Positions 1-8,278 of a DNA stretch of 38,692 bases are shown piece after piece. The notes under the pieces are model-generated. The model did no database searches. It was not told where the DNA came from and was given only the letters and a program-made list of their open reading frames with translations. The DNA is from Candidatus Woesearchaeota archaeon. GTDB taxonomy: Archaea > Nanobdellota > Nanobdellia > Woesearchaeales > UBA11576. The stretch covers positions 1 through 38,692 of the forward strand of contig JACQXV010000242.1 of the NCBI GenBank assembly GCA_016208715.1, in the 5' to 3' direction. The number at the start of each line of letters is the position of its first letter. Position 1 is the stretch's first letter. The translations under genes and the position numbers were made by a program.

Positions 1-150
1 GAGAGTCTTTTCTCAGCTCTCAAAAGGCTGTTTGGAAATACTGTCAAATCTCAAAAAGCACCAATGATCAATGCAGAACTGTTTTGTAGGCTAATCGCCT
101 ACAACATAGGCTTACGCCCACAAAGATTTTCTACAGAGCCCTCGCCGTGA
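1..150 (+). CDS. DDE transposase, C-terminal end (IS4/IS5-like)
   Basis: An open frame enters from the left edge and encodes the last 49 residues of a transposase. It opens with ESLFSALKRLFG, where E and K are separated by six residues, as in the Y-(2)-R-(3)-E-(6)-K signature around the third catalytic acid of IS4/IS5-type DDE transposases. The later stretch ELFCRLIAYNIGLRP is typical of the C-terminal helix of these enzymes. The frame runs through the terminal inverted repeat at 128-140 (encoding FSTEP) and stops at a TGA at 148-150, outside the element. The rest of the gene lies beyond the window. The IS family assignment is inferred from this short tail only. Confidence 0.8.
   Translation, partial: ESLFSALKRLFGNTVKSQKAPMINAELFCRLIAYNIGLRPQRFSTEPSP
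128..140 (+). mobile_element. Right terminal inverted repeat of an IS
   Basis: TTTCTACAGAGCC here is identical to the right end of the 354-bp element at 13665-14018, whose left end is the exact reverse complement. This marks the right boundary of the insertion sequence that carries the transposase at 1-150. The left boundary is outside the window, so its target duplication cannot be checked; if the duplication is 9 bp as in the related elements it would be positions 141-149. Confidence 0.75.
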
Positions 151-185
151 CAATATTTATATAGCGATGCTTGCTGCGGCAAGCC

Positions 186-827
186 ATGAGTAAAGTGAGT
201 AAAAAGCGAGTCTTCTTTCTGACGCTGCTGTTGAGCCCATTCATTCTTGCTGCATGCAATATTGCAGCGCCGCCTACGGCAAGTACGCCGCAGACTAACC
301 TTGTCTTTCCACAGAAACCCGCTGAACAGCTGTATGTGAAAGCGAAGGATCGTGATTTCTCATTTTCGTATCCTCAATGGGCGGAATCCGAGGAAATGAT
401 TTCGAAGAATGCGATTGTACAGGTTAGTCAGGATGGGTGTTCGGTGTTTCTCGAAGCAACAAATGTATCATATTCTGCCGCGTTTGATTCGACGCTGAAG
501 TTTCTCAAGTCAGGGCAAGGCAAGGAAGTCAAGATGAGCAACGCTACACGCGGAATCATCGAGCACGCGCACTGGAATAAAGACAGGACACAGACATTCT
601 TTTCAACGACAAAATTCAAGGCATGTAACGAGTTCATATACGTGGTGACAACTACCTGCAACATGAAAAAGATTGATGCAGGGAAAAGGGAAGTCTTCGA
701 GACGGTGATAAACTCAGTGAAATGCGCCAATTCTGCACGCGAGCCGAAGAGAGCAGAGGCTCCTTCCGCGAATGAGGGCGTTGTTGAGAAGGAATCGAAG
801 GAATCACCACAAGCGATAAGGAAGTAG
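186..827 (+). CDS. Putative secreted lipoprotein, function unknown
   Basis: A 213-residue protein with a positively charged start (MSKVSKKR), a hydrophobic core and a lipobox-like LAAC ending near residue 24, so it is probably exported and lipid-anchored at a cysteine. A Pro/Thr-rich linker follows. The body, about residues 45-180, is a single soluble domain containing FSFSYP and four cysteines that could form disulfides; it is faintly PsbP-like but I cannot name the family. The tail is Glu/Lys/Ser-rich. I chose ATG 186 because TTG 171 would only add five residues ahead of the signal peptide. It begins 46 bp after the IS end, so the IS may have displaced its native promoter. Confidence 0.65.
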   Translation: MSKVSKKRVFFLTLLLSPFILAACNIAAPPTASTPQTNLVFPQKPAEQLYVKAKDRDFSFSYPQWAESEEMISKNAIVQVSQDGCSVFLEATNVSYSAAFDSTLKFLKSGQGKEVKMSNATRGIIEHAHWNKDRTQTFFSTTKFKACNEFIYVVTTTCNMKKIDAGKREVFETVINSVKCANSAREPKRAEAPSANEGVVEKESKESPQAIRK

Positions 828-866
828 CGCATAAAGTAGTAAAAGTTCCCGTAAATAGTAGCGAAG

Positions 867-1523
867 ATGAACAATAAGAACATCGCTCAAGTCGTGCGAA
901 TTCTTGGAAGAGAGTACAACAAACATCGAATGCCTGTCGTGACGATGATCGCGCTCACGAAGGGCGATCCATTCAAGGTTCTTATTTCGTGCATTCTGAG
1001 TTTACGAACGAAGGACCAGGTAACTGCTCAGGCGGTGCGACGGCTGTTCTCCGCCGCGGACTCGCTGCAGAAGATGGCGCGTCTGCCGGAACGCAGGATT
1101 GAGAAGCTTATTTACCCGGTAGGTTTCTATAAGACCAAAGCAAAGACCATCAAGCAGATTTGTAAAGAATTATGTGAACGGTGCGAGTATCATGTTCCTG
1201 ACAAGATCGACGAACTCCTGAAATTCAAGGGTGTAGGACGAAAGACAGCTAACTTGGTCGTGATGCTCGGTTATGGCAAGGAAGGGATCTGTGTTGATAC
1301 GCACGTGCACAGGATCTCAAATCGTTTAGGATACGTGAAGACAAAGAATCCGGAAGAGACAGAGTTTGCATTGAGAGCCAAATTGCCAAAAAAGCATTGG
1401 AAGCATTATAACGATTATCTCGTTTCATTCGGTCAGCACACCTGTGCGCCCGTCAGCCCGTGGTGCAGCAGGTGTCCAATCAGAAAGTTCTGTCCAAGAA
1501 TCGGTGTGAGAACAAGTCGCTGA
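867..1523 (+). CDS. nth: Endonuclease III (DNA glycosylase/AP lyase)
   Basis: A 218-residue base-excision repair enzyme that removes oxidised pyrimidines and cleaves the abasic site. The helix-hairpin-helix is around residues 117-128 (FKGVGRKTAN) with the catalytic lysine at K126, and the catalytic aspartate is D144 in CVDTHVHRISNR. The C-terminus carries the [4Fe-4S] ligands C193, C200, C203 and C209, spaced C-X6-C-X2-C-X5-C as in canonical Nth. Length matches the family. It lies 39 bp after the lipoprotein gene on the same strand and may be co-transcribed. No strong ribosome binding site is visible before the ATG. All catalytic residues are present, so it should be active. Confidence 0.96.
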   Translation: MNNKNIAQVVRILGREYNKHRMPVVTMIALTKGDPFKVLISCILSLRTKDQVTAQAVRRLFSAADSLQKMARLPERRIEKLIYPVGFYKTKAKTIKQICKELCERCEYHVPDKIDELLKFKGVGRKTANLVVMLGYGKEGICVDTHVHRISNRLGYVKTKNPEETEFALRAKLPKKHWKHYNDYLVSFGQHTCAPVSPWCSRCPIRKFCPRIGVRTSR

Positions 1524-1598
1524 GTTAATTTTCATATCCGTCAACATCTGCTTCTAAAGAAAGCGAAAGAAAAAAAATTTAAAAAACGAACCGTGTGC

Positions 1599-1949
1599 TT
1601 ACTCTTCTGCAGCAAGCGCGTAGATCGCCTTGAGGCAGACGACCATTGTCGCAGGCAGCACGAACAGCACGATGGTGCTGAAGATGTTCTGCAACATCGG
1701 TCCGACGACCTGGATAGTGGAGAGAACATTGCCTCCCAAGCTTGCCACGATCACGAGTGATACCGAGGCAAACAAGAAGCCCTGCGTCTCCGATCCAGTC
1801 ACGTTGAGGAACCCGACAATCAGGCCCAAGACGATCAGCACTGAAGTGACCGCCGGTATGATTGTCCAGAATCCTGCAACAACGGCAATGAGCAAGCCTA
1901 TGATAAATGCCCAACTGCCAACTTTCTGCACCATAGATGGTTTTTTCAT
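1599..1949 (-). CDS. Small integral membrane protein, unknown function
   Basis: A 116-residue protein made almost entirely of hydrophobic segments: about residues 12-30, 33-50, 58-72 and 84-112, so three or four membrane spans. The N-terminus MKKPSMVQK is basic and the end is acidic (AAEE). The ATG at 1949 is preceded on the minus strand by GGGGTG about 7 nt upstream and, further out, by an AT-rich TATA-like tract at about 1963-1985, which fixes this start over longer frames. It resembles the small uncharacterised membrane proteins common in DPANN genomes, which is only a general resemblance. No catalytic residues can be recognised. Confidence 0.7.
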   Translation of the reverse strand: MKKPSMVQKVGSWAFIIGLLIAVVAGFWTIIPAVTSVLIVLGLIVGFLNVTGSETQGFLFASVSLVIVASLGGNVLSTIQVVGPMLQNIFSTIVLFVLPATMVVCLKAIYALAAEE

Positions 1950-1990
1950 AACGTTAGACACCCCTTTTTTATATTTTATATTTTGATAGG
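1950..1990 (-). promoter_or_regulatory. Promoter and RBS for the small membrane protein
   Basis: Read on the minus strand, an AT-only tract with AAAATATAAAATATAAAA precedes GGGGTG and then the ATG at 1949. The tract fits an archaeal TATA box and GGGGTG fits a Shine-Dalgarno site. Confidence 0.5.
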
Positions 1991-2140
1991 TTCCATTTGA
2001 AACTTCATTTTTCTCTTGTCTTCTTGGATGCTGCGGAGGACACATTCGCGCTCCGCGCGAAGTCTTTCGTTGAGTGACCTGCATAAATCGGCCGCTCTCC
2101 TAAGCGTGCTCCAAGACAGCGTCCTTGATTTGAGGAACTC
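1976..2140 (-). other. Start-less open frame, possible gene remnant
   Basis: The minus-strand frame bounded by stops at 2141-2143 and 1976-1978 has 54 codons and translates into a highly charged, helical stretch with RRAADLCRSLNERLRAERE near its middle. It looks protein-like but has no ATG, GTG or TTG before its last third, so as it stands it cannot be a normal gene. It overlaps the putative promoter of the membrane protein. It may be the 3' part of a lost gene or chance. Confidence 0.2.
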
Positions 2141-2205
2141 TCATACAAAACCTATTTTATAGGTACGCATTTTTAATGATAAATTATATTTAAATGTTTC
2201 GCTTT

Positions 2206-2300
2206 TGAGATAGCGAGCGTAGCGAGCTGAGGGTTTAAACCCCTGCCCTTTAAGGGCGCGGGAGGAGGTCATGATGGACCCAACTTCTAAAAACCTTTAA
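2206..2300 (+). mobile_element. IS200/IS605-like terminal hairpin remnant
   Basis: The stretch holds a perfect 12-bp palindrome GGGTTTAAACCC (2231-2242), followed by a hairpin pairing GCCC with GGGC across TTTAA (2245-2257) and GGGAGGAGGTCA. This arrangement is like the right ends of archaeal IS200/IS605-group (TnpB) elements, where the hairpin is part of the transposition signal and of the TnpB guide RNA. No tnpB or tnpA is present, so it is at most a solo end. It lies directly before the e-MtaB start and probably contributes to its 5' region. Identification rests on pattern only. Confidence 0.4.
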
Positions 2301-2324
2301 GAAACAGTGCAGTTTCCAAAAATC

Positions 2325-3659
2325 ATGACACCGGGTTCTGAAGTCATCGATCCATCGCGGACCAAAGTGGGGTTCATGACGTTTGGCTGCAGTTTGAACC
2401 AAGCAGACTCTGAAACTATCGCGGGTGTTGTGCAAGAAGCAGGATATCAGATTGCGTCAGATGTATCACAAGCAGACATAGTCATCATTAATTCGTGCAC
2501 AGTAAAAAATCTTGCACAGACAAAGCTCTTTCGAAGCATCCGTGACCTGGAAGCGCAAGGAAAAAAGATCGTTATCGCCGGTTGCGTTCCGCAAGCGGAT
2601 CATTCGCTTGTTAAAGGAGAGCTTGCACGATATTCCATCATCGGGACAACTCAGCTTGCAAGTATTGATTTTGTGGTTGAAGAATCTCTGAAAGGAAACG
2701 TTGTTCAGCTTCTTAACCGCGAGAAAAATCCGCGCCTAAATCTTCCAAAGATCAGGCATAACCCTGTGATCGAGATTATTCCCATCTGTGAAGGTTGTTT
2801 GAATTTCTGCGTGTACTGCAAGACAAAGCATGCGCGTGGAAACCTGCTCAGTTATGATCCGCAAGCGATAATCGCACAAGCACAGAACGCAATCAGCGAT
2901 GGCTGTAAGGAAATTTGGCTCACGTCACAAGACTGCGGCGCATATGGAAGAGACATTGGAACAAACATTGCTGAACTGCTGAGGCGTGTGCTTGCACTCG
3001 ACGGATATTTTATGGTGCGCCTCGGCATGTCCAATCCACACCATGTCCTTGCTGTACTCGATGATCTGGTTGAAGTGTACAAGCATCCGAAGATGTTCAA
3101 GTTTCTGCATATTCCGGTGCAAGCGGGATCAGACCGGATTCTTGATGCGATGAAGCGCGAATATCACAGAGAAGACTTTGTGCGTATTGTAAAAAGATTC
3201 AGGGAAGACATTCCGCAGGTCACGATCTCCTCGGACATTATTTGTGGATTCCCAACGGAGACCGCCGCCGAATTTGAAGAGACAATGAGGTTGATGGAAG
3301 ATTTGCGGCCTGAAGTGCTCAACATATCGCGATTCTGGAAGCGGCCAGGAACTCCTGCTGTATTGATGGAACAGTTGCCCGGTGCAGAGACAAAGGAGCG
3401 CTCCACGCACCTCAAAGCAATGTTTGATCGGATGTGTGTTGAAAACAATAAACAATGGATTGGCTGGTCTGGTAAGATCTTGATCGATGAGCAGGGTACA
3501 AAACCAGGAACGTGGCTCGGCCGAAATGAATTTTACAAGCCCATTGTGGTTTGTGGCAATCACGCATTGGGAGACGTGATCACTGTGAAGGTAGCGTCTT
3601 CTGCTGCACATCACCTGCTGGGTATAGGTACAACGATGCGCGCGGGCGAATGGCAGTAA
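2325..3659 (+). CDS. tRNA N6-threonylcarbamoyladenosine methylthiotransferase (e-MtaB)
   Basis: A radical SAM methylthiotransferase that converts t6A to ms2t6A at position 37 of tRNAs. The N-terminal UPF0004 domain carries three cluster cysteines in FGCSLN, NSCTVK and AGCVPQ. The radical SAM domain has CLNFCVYC (C-X3-C-X2-C) near residues 158-165, and the C-terminal ~65 residues form the TRAM RNA-binding domain (KILIDEQG...GDVITVKV). About 444 residues, the usual length of the archaeal/eukaryotic CDKAL1-like branch. ATG 2325 is chosen; GTG 2307 would add six residues, and neither has a clear ribosome binding site. The IS605-like hairpin ends only about 25 bp upstream, so the leader seems rebuilt by an insertion. 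Confidence 0.93.
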   Translation: MTPGSEVIDPSRTKVGFMTFGCSLNQADSETIAGVVQEAGYQIASDVSQADIVIINSCTVKNLAQTKLFRSIRDLEAQGKKIVIAGCVPQADHSLVKGELARYSIIGTTQLASIDFVVEESLKGNVVQLLNREKNPRLNLPKIRHNPVIEIIPICEGCLNFCVYCKTKHARGNLLSYDPQAIIAQAQNAISDGCKEIWLTSQDCGAYGRDIGTNIAELLRRVLALDGYFMVRLGMSNPHHVLAVLDDLVEVYKHPKMFKFLHIPVQAGSDRILDAMKREYHREDFVRIVKRFREDIPQVTISSDIICGFPTETAAEFEETMRLMEDLRPEVLNISRFWKRPGTPAVLMEQLPGAETKERSTHLKAMFDRMCVENNKQWIGWSGKILIDEQGTKPGTWLGRNEFYKPIVVCGNHALGDVITVKVASSAAHHLLGIGTTMRAGEWQ

Positions 3660-3779
3660 GTAGTTTGTGAATGATCTTTATAGGATTCTTACATAAATCT
3701 CATAATAATCTACTATATGTATATTATGTAAAATAATAATGAATTCATTTTATAGCTATGTCATGCACTGCGGAGTTCT
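3660..3779 (+). promoter_or_regulatory. AT-rich promoter region with RBS for the orphan gene
   Basis: The gap is strongly AT-rich (ACTATATGTATATTATG at about 3712-3728), which offers TATA-like sites. GCGGAG ends about 6 nt before the ATG at 3780 and serves as the ribosome binding site. Confidence 0.4.
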
Positions 3780-4343
3780 ATGAACGCACAAATAACGACG
3801 CCGTACGTGTACGATCTCAATGAAGATAGCGCTGTTGACGATGTTGACGAGGCCCCCCTAAGCCTGGAGCCGGGAAGGTTGTACGAAATGTTAGTATCAG
3901 ATGCGCAGACACTCGCATTCAAAGGCAGACTTAGAGAAGCACTTTCAAAACTTGAACAGGCTGCAAGGTTTGTTGATCAAAATCAATTGCACTCCGAGAG
4001 CTTTCATGGCACGTTTGAAGATGTTGTGTACAATGCATATGACATGTACTTCATGTACGACCGATTCAACTCAACAGATGACCTGCGCGAAGAAATAGTC
4101 GATGCACGTTGCAGTATCGCGAAACTGTTTGGTTGGAATATTCCTTCTGGCATGCAGAAGAGAATCGCGGCTGCGTACGCGATTTTGCATACACGCGCGC
4201 GCCATCCGTACGAAGAGCTGAACTCGCAACCACCAGAATCATTGCGAGAAGATTTCATCAAGGCGCCGAGCGTTCCCAAAAGTCATTCGCACATCAGGGA
4301 AATTTACACGCCTAACGAAGAAACATTAGCATTTAAATATTAA
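3780..4343 (+). CDS. Hypothetical helical protein, unknown function
   Basis: A 187-residue protein I do not recognise. The first 30 residues are acidic and probably disordered. Residues about 33-70 read as two amphipathic helices (RLYEMLVSDAQTLAFKGRL, EALSKLEQAARFVD) with the small/large residue pattern of a TPR-like helix pair. The middle is rich in Tyr, Met and Asp (YNAYDMYFMYDRF), and a further helix includes IAAAYAILHTRARHPYEEL. No signal peptide, membrane span or metal motif. GGAG 6-7 nt before the ATG supports this start. It stands alone between e-MtaB and the convergent reductase gene. Confidence 0.65.
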   Translation: MNAQITTPYVYDLNEDSAVDDVDEAPLSLEPGRLYEMLVSDAQTLAFKGRLREALSKLEQAARFVDQNQLHSESFHGTFEDVVYNAYDMYFMYDRFNSTDDLREEIVDARCSIAKLFGWNIPSGMQKRIAAAYAILHTRARHPYEELNSQPPESLREDFIKAPSVPKSHSHIREIYTPNEETLAFKY

Positions 4344-4531
4344 ATTGTAAGGTTCTCTGGATATTTTTGTGCTCCATCTAACGACCGCTGCCGATCGATG
4401 GTTCAAGAGAGGTTTTGACTACAAGAAATGGGAATTGTCACGGGGTTTGTGCGAAATTCTACAGAGCTGGAGAAAAATGCTATGTAGAAAATGCCGCGTT
4501 TGACTTGCCAGCACGTACTTACCGGCAACGC

Positions 4532-7500
4532 TTAACTGCACCCCATACTGTTTCCGCAATTTACACACTTGTAACAGGCACCACTCCTGACAGTGATATG
4601 TCCACAGTCGTTGCATGGCGGCGCATCTCCCATCATTTCTGTAAGCTGTTTTCCAAGGACGCTTGCGTCACTTGCAGCGAGGGCGGCGTTTGTCGCGACT
4701 GCAACATTTTGTAGGGCTTGCATCTCTTGTATGCCGCTTCTGCGATTATCAAGCATGATACTGCTGGGGAGCTCGCTGGGCTTCACGTGCAAAAGATCGG
4801 TTCTGCCCAAGTATTCCATTGCGAGCACTCTGAATGCAAAATCGACGACCGATGTGCTGATCTTGATGTTCGGGTGCCTGGTAAGCCCGTTTGGTTCGAA
4901 GCGCGTGAACGTGAACGTGTCCACGTACTTTTGCAACGGGACGCCGTGCTGCAATCCCAATGACACCGACAACGCAAAGCAGTTCATTAGGCTTCGAAAG
5001 CTTGCGCCTTCCTTGTGCATGTCGATGAAGACCTCTCCTGGAGTCCCGTCGTCGTATTCGCTTGTCCGCAGGAACACTTTCTGGCCGCCGACAGACGATT
5101 CAATGATAAGGCCGCGCCGTCGTGCGGGCATCTCGCGATGCGTCTTCTCTGCAGCACGCGCTGTAACGGGAGCAGCTTCAGAATTTGTCGCGGTTTTTGC
5201 ATCGCCAGCTCCTGATGTACTGAGTGGTTGGGATAGCTTGCAGCCATCGCGGTAGAGTGCAACACACTTTAGCCCCATCTTCCACGCTTCGACATAGATG
5301 TTCTCGATATCCTTGACAGTTGCGTCATTTGGGAGATTCACTGTTTTTGAGATCGATCCAGAAATGAATGGCTGCACCGCAGCCTCCATCTTGATGTGTC
5401 CCATCGGATCAATGTAGCGCTTGCCGATGCCGCAGCGGTTTGCACAATCAAAGATCGGCACGTCTTCATCCTTCACATGAGGGGCCCCTTCGACAGTTTG
5501 TGCTCCACCAATGTAGATAGACGCCTCGCGCAGCTGGGCATCCGTCAGTCCTTTTGCTTTGAGTGTTTTTGGGTTGATGTGTGGCGTCCAGTCATCAAGA
5601 CTTTGCATCTTATTAACGTACTTTTCAGCTTCCTGGATCTGGTCAATAGTAAAGCCAAGGGTCTGCAGCTTGTCCGGGTTGACATGCGGGGCGCCTGAGA
5701 GCGTTCCGTGCCCGAGCATGTAGATCTTGATGTCTGCGATCTGTGCGTCACCATAGCCAAGATTCTTGAGCACCAGGATGATGGAGTTGTTAACTATCTT
5801 AAAGTACCCGCCTCCTGCAAGCTTCTTCCATTTGACGAGCGCAAAGTCTGGTTCGACTCCTGTTGTGTCGCAGTCCATGAGGAGTCCGATTGTTCCCGTC
5901 GGAGCAAGCACGGTCGTTTGTGCGTTGCGGTATCCATGAATTTCTCCAAGTCGTACTGCCTCGTCCCAGTCTTCGCGCGCTGCTTCAAGAATGTCGGTCG
6001 GGCAATGTCTAACGTCGATCTTATAGGCTGCATCACGGTGTTTGTTCATGACGCGCATCATGGGTTCGCGATTTTTTGAAAAGCCTGCAAATGGTCCGAC
6101 GATACTCGCGATCTCCGCGCTTGTTTTGTACGCGTTCCCGCACATTATTGCAGTGATTGCCGCAGCATTGTTGAATCCTCGCTCACTGTCATATGGGATG
6201 CCGTTCACCATCAGATATGTTCCTAAGTTCGCGTATCCCAATCCCAGGGGACGGTACTCATAGGTGTTCTTCGCTATTGCTTTTGTTGGGTAGGATGCGA
6301 GTTCCACGATGATTTCTTGGGCAATGATAAAGATCCTGCACGCGTGACGGAATCCTTCAACATCAAACGTTCCATCATCACCCGTGAATTTCATAAGGTT
6401 GATCGACGCGAGGTTGCACGCGCTATCGTCTAAGAACATGTATTCAGAGCAGGGGTTTGATGCGCGTATGCGGTCCGTGTTTGGGCACGTATGCCAGTCA
6501 TTAATGATGTCATCAAACTGGACTCCGGGATCGGCGCACGCCCACGCTGCTTCACAAATGTGTTTCATCAGCTCGCGCGCATTGAATTCCTCACACACCT
6601 TTCCAGTGGTGCGAAAGGTCGTCTGCCATTGACCATTCGCTCTGACTGCTTCCATGAAGCTGTCGGGGATGCGCACGGAGTTGTTTGCGTTCTGTCCTGC
6701 TACCGTGTGGTACGCTTCTCCATTAAAGTCGGATGAATAACCTGCGTCGATGAGGATCTTGACTTTTTTCTCTTCTTTTACTTTCCAGGTAATGAAGTCC
6801 TTTATCTCTGGATGGTCCAGGTCAAGGCAAGCCATTTTTGCTGCCCGTCGCGTGGTGCCGCCTGATTTGGTTGCACCTGCGCCGCGATCGAGGACTTCTA
6901 GGAAGGACATCATACCCGAAGAGAGCCCACCGCCTGATAATTTTTCCTGGTGTCCGCGGAGTTTGGAAAAATTGGTTCCTGTTCCAGAACCATACTTGAA
7001 AAGTTTTGCTTCATTCTTTGCAAGCTCAAAGATGCTCATCAAGTCATCTTCGACTGATTGGATGAAGCACGCCGAGCACTGGGGGCGCGTGTATGCATCG
7101 GTTGTCTGGATAGCTTCTTGTGTAGCCGGGTCCCAATAATAAGTACAGCCGCTCCCTTTGATTCCATAGCGGTCGAGGCCGCAATTGAACCAGACTGGCG
7201 AATTGAATGCCGCGCGCTGTGTGATTAGCATAGAGGATAGCTCTTCTTCAAAGGCTTCTGCGTCTTCTGTTGTCTTAAAATAGCCTTTCTGTTGGCCCAC
7301 CGTGCGGATCTTGTTCGCTATGCGAAAGACGACTTGTCGTGCAGAGGTCTCGTGTACAGTTTCAGGAACTCCAGCTTTACGAAAATACTTGGATACGATG
7401 ATATCGGTGGCAAGTTGGCTCCAAGTTTTGGGAACCTCGATGTCCTTCAGCTCAAAGACTACTGTGCCATCTGGTTCAGTGATCACCGAAGTTCTTTGAT

Positions 7501-7600
7501 CATATTCTAGAGAATCGAGCGCTTTGACGTCTGCTCGGCTAAAACGGCGCTCGATAGAAATTCCTGGCGGCGCATGCTCAGTCAGTACATGATCATTCAT
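4532..7600 (-). CDS. nrdJ: Class II (adenosylcobalamin-dependent) ribonucleotide reductase, long form
   Basis: A 1022-residue enzyme that reduces ribonucleotides to deoxyribonucleotides with adenosylcobalamin as radical source. The N-x-C-x-E triad is N382/C384/E386 (SNPCSEYMFL); C178 and C395 fit the redox pair. Nucleotide-binding and barrel motifs (GSGTGTNFSKLR, PTGTIGLLMDCDTTG) are present. There is no N-terminal ATP cone. Near residues 650-720 an insertion repeats a PHV/PHI-NP-x-K-L unit before GAPHV. The tail has a Cys-rich ending (CNDCGHITV ... CYKCVNCGNSMGCS) that serves as redox shuttle/zinc ribbon in this family. TGAGGTGA lies about 7 nt before the ATG. It is convergent with the orphan gene and 7 kb from a second class II reductase. 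Confidence 0.95.
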   Translation of the reverse strand: MNDHVLTEHAPPGISIERRFSRADVKALDSLEYDQRTSVITEPDGTVVFELKDIEVPKTWSQLATDIIVSKYFRKAGVPETVHETSARQVVFRIANKIRTVGQQKGYFKTTEDAEAFEEELSSMLITQRAAFNSPVWFNCGLDRYGIKGSGCTYYWDPATQEAIQTTDAYTRPQCSACFIQSVEDDLMSIFELAKNEAKLFKYGSGTGTNFSKLRGHQEKLSGGGLSSGMMSFLEVLDRGAGATKSGGTTRRAAKMACLDLDHPEIKDFITWKVKEEKKVKILIDAGYSSDFNGEAYHTVAGQNANNSVRIPDSFMEAVRANGQWQTTFRTTGKVCEEFNARELMKHICEAAWACADPGVQFDDIINDWHTCPNTDRIRASNPCSEYMFLDDSACNLASINLMKFTGDDGTFDVEGFRHACRIFIIAQEIIVELASYPTKAIAKNTYEYRPLGLGYANLGTYLMVNGIPYDSERGFNNAAAITAIMCGNAYKTSAEIASIVGPFAGFSKNREPMMRVMNKHRDAAYKIDVRHCPTDILEAAREDWDEAVRLGEIHGYRNAQTTVLAPTGTIGLLMDCDTTGVEPDFALVKWKKLAGGGYFKIVNNSIILVLKNLGYGDAQIADIKIYMLGHGTLSGAPHVNPDKLQTLGFTIDQIQEAEKYVNKMQSLDDWTPHINPKTLKAKGLTDAQLREASIYIGGAQTVEGAPHVKDEDVPIFDCANRCGIGKRYIDPMGHIKMEAAVQPFISGSISKTVNLPNDATVKDIENIYVEAWKMGLKCVALYRDGCKLSQPLSTSGAGDAKTATNSEAAPVTARAAEKTHREMPARRRGLIIESSVGGQKVFLRTSEYDDGTPGEVFIDMHKEGASFRSLMNCFALSVSLGLQHGVPLQKYVDTFTFTRFEPNGLTRHPNIKISTSVVDFAFRVLAMEYLGRTDLLHVKPSELPSSIMLDNRRSGIQEMQALQNVAVATNAALAASDASVLGKQLTEMMGDAPPCNDCGHITVRSGACYKCVNCGNSMGCS

Positions 7601-8278
7601 TCACGTTCACCTCAGTTTTCTCCCGCCTTTTGTCAAAGCTCTTCTGAGCTTTTACTCAAACGTCGTGGCAATGCCGGGGGCAGCTAAACAAATGCCAGCG
7701 TAACAAAAATTATTTTTGCAATTTCTTTTGCTGATTGGAAAACGCTTTGGAAAAGCGTCCTAAGTCTGCTTTTGAAGAGTAGTCTCTTTGTTTCTACAGA
7801 ATCTTGTCGTCGGTGTGGAGTGCTTTACAACCAGTTGACAATTTTATTTTTTTCATTATATTTAAAGTCTTTGATTGTGAAAAGAGTGTGATATAACATA
7901 TCCTTTCGCGAAACGAAATCATATTTAAACTAATTAGTTGATTCTTTTTTTGCGAGTGATGATTTTTCGTGGAGTGTTCTTTTCAGAGTGATAAAAAGTA
8001 CGAAAACTTACTACCACATTAGAGAGAAAAAACAACGCACACTTCGGGCACGGCGTTATCGAAAAGTTCGACTAGCACAATCACCGCCACCGACCTGCGA
8101 GCTGAAGGTTTTTACATCATGCACAAAAATGTCGCCAAGTAGGACGCCTGCGACCGATTTTTATGATCTCGTACTATTGTTTCTCACGCGATTCTAGGTT
8201 CATGTTTAGCTACTTTAATCAGTTTTACGTGCGCGGCGAGCGTCGTATCGAAGCTATTTCCAGCGGTGATGAGCTGCA
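7601..8278 (-). other. Intergenic region with strong RBS and a degenerate family A repeat
   Basis: No gene is supported here. On the minus strand TGAGGTGA at 7607-7614 is the ribosome binding site of the long reductase. A small hairpin ACGCTTT-gga-AAAGCGT lies at 7742-7758. TTTCTACAGAATC at 7791-7803 differs by one base from the family C element end but has no partner. Positions 7850-7930 are AT-rich with TATATTTAAAGT and CATATTTAAACT, which could act as promoters. From about 8066 a decayed family A element begins (separate entry). Confidence 0.5.
8066..8250 (+). repeat. Degenerate family A element
   Basis: Begins with CACCGCCACCGACCTGCGAG and contains the family core as CTCACGCGATTCTAGGTTC and the right-hand GGCGAGCGTCGTATCG, in the same order and strand as the other copies. 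The terminal GTATTTGTTTAGC ends are not recognisable, and the copy is longer than the intact ones, so it is old or has suffered insertions. Boundaries are approximate. Confidence 0.5.

Noticed and set aside
1630-1986. 118-codon plus-strand frame opposite the small membrane protein
   Set aside because: Antisense to a frame with clear membrane segments, promoter and ribosome binding site.
4593-5255. 220-codon plus-strand frame opposite the long reductase
   Set aside because: It is the complementary shadow of a long conserved gene and its translation has no family features.
7742-7803. Possible family C MITE remnant near TTTCTACAGAATC
   Set aside because: Only one end with one mismatch is seen; no partner end or target duplication was found nearby.
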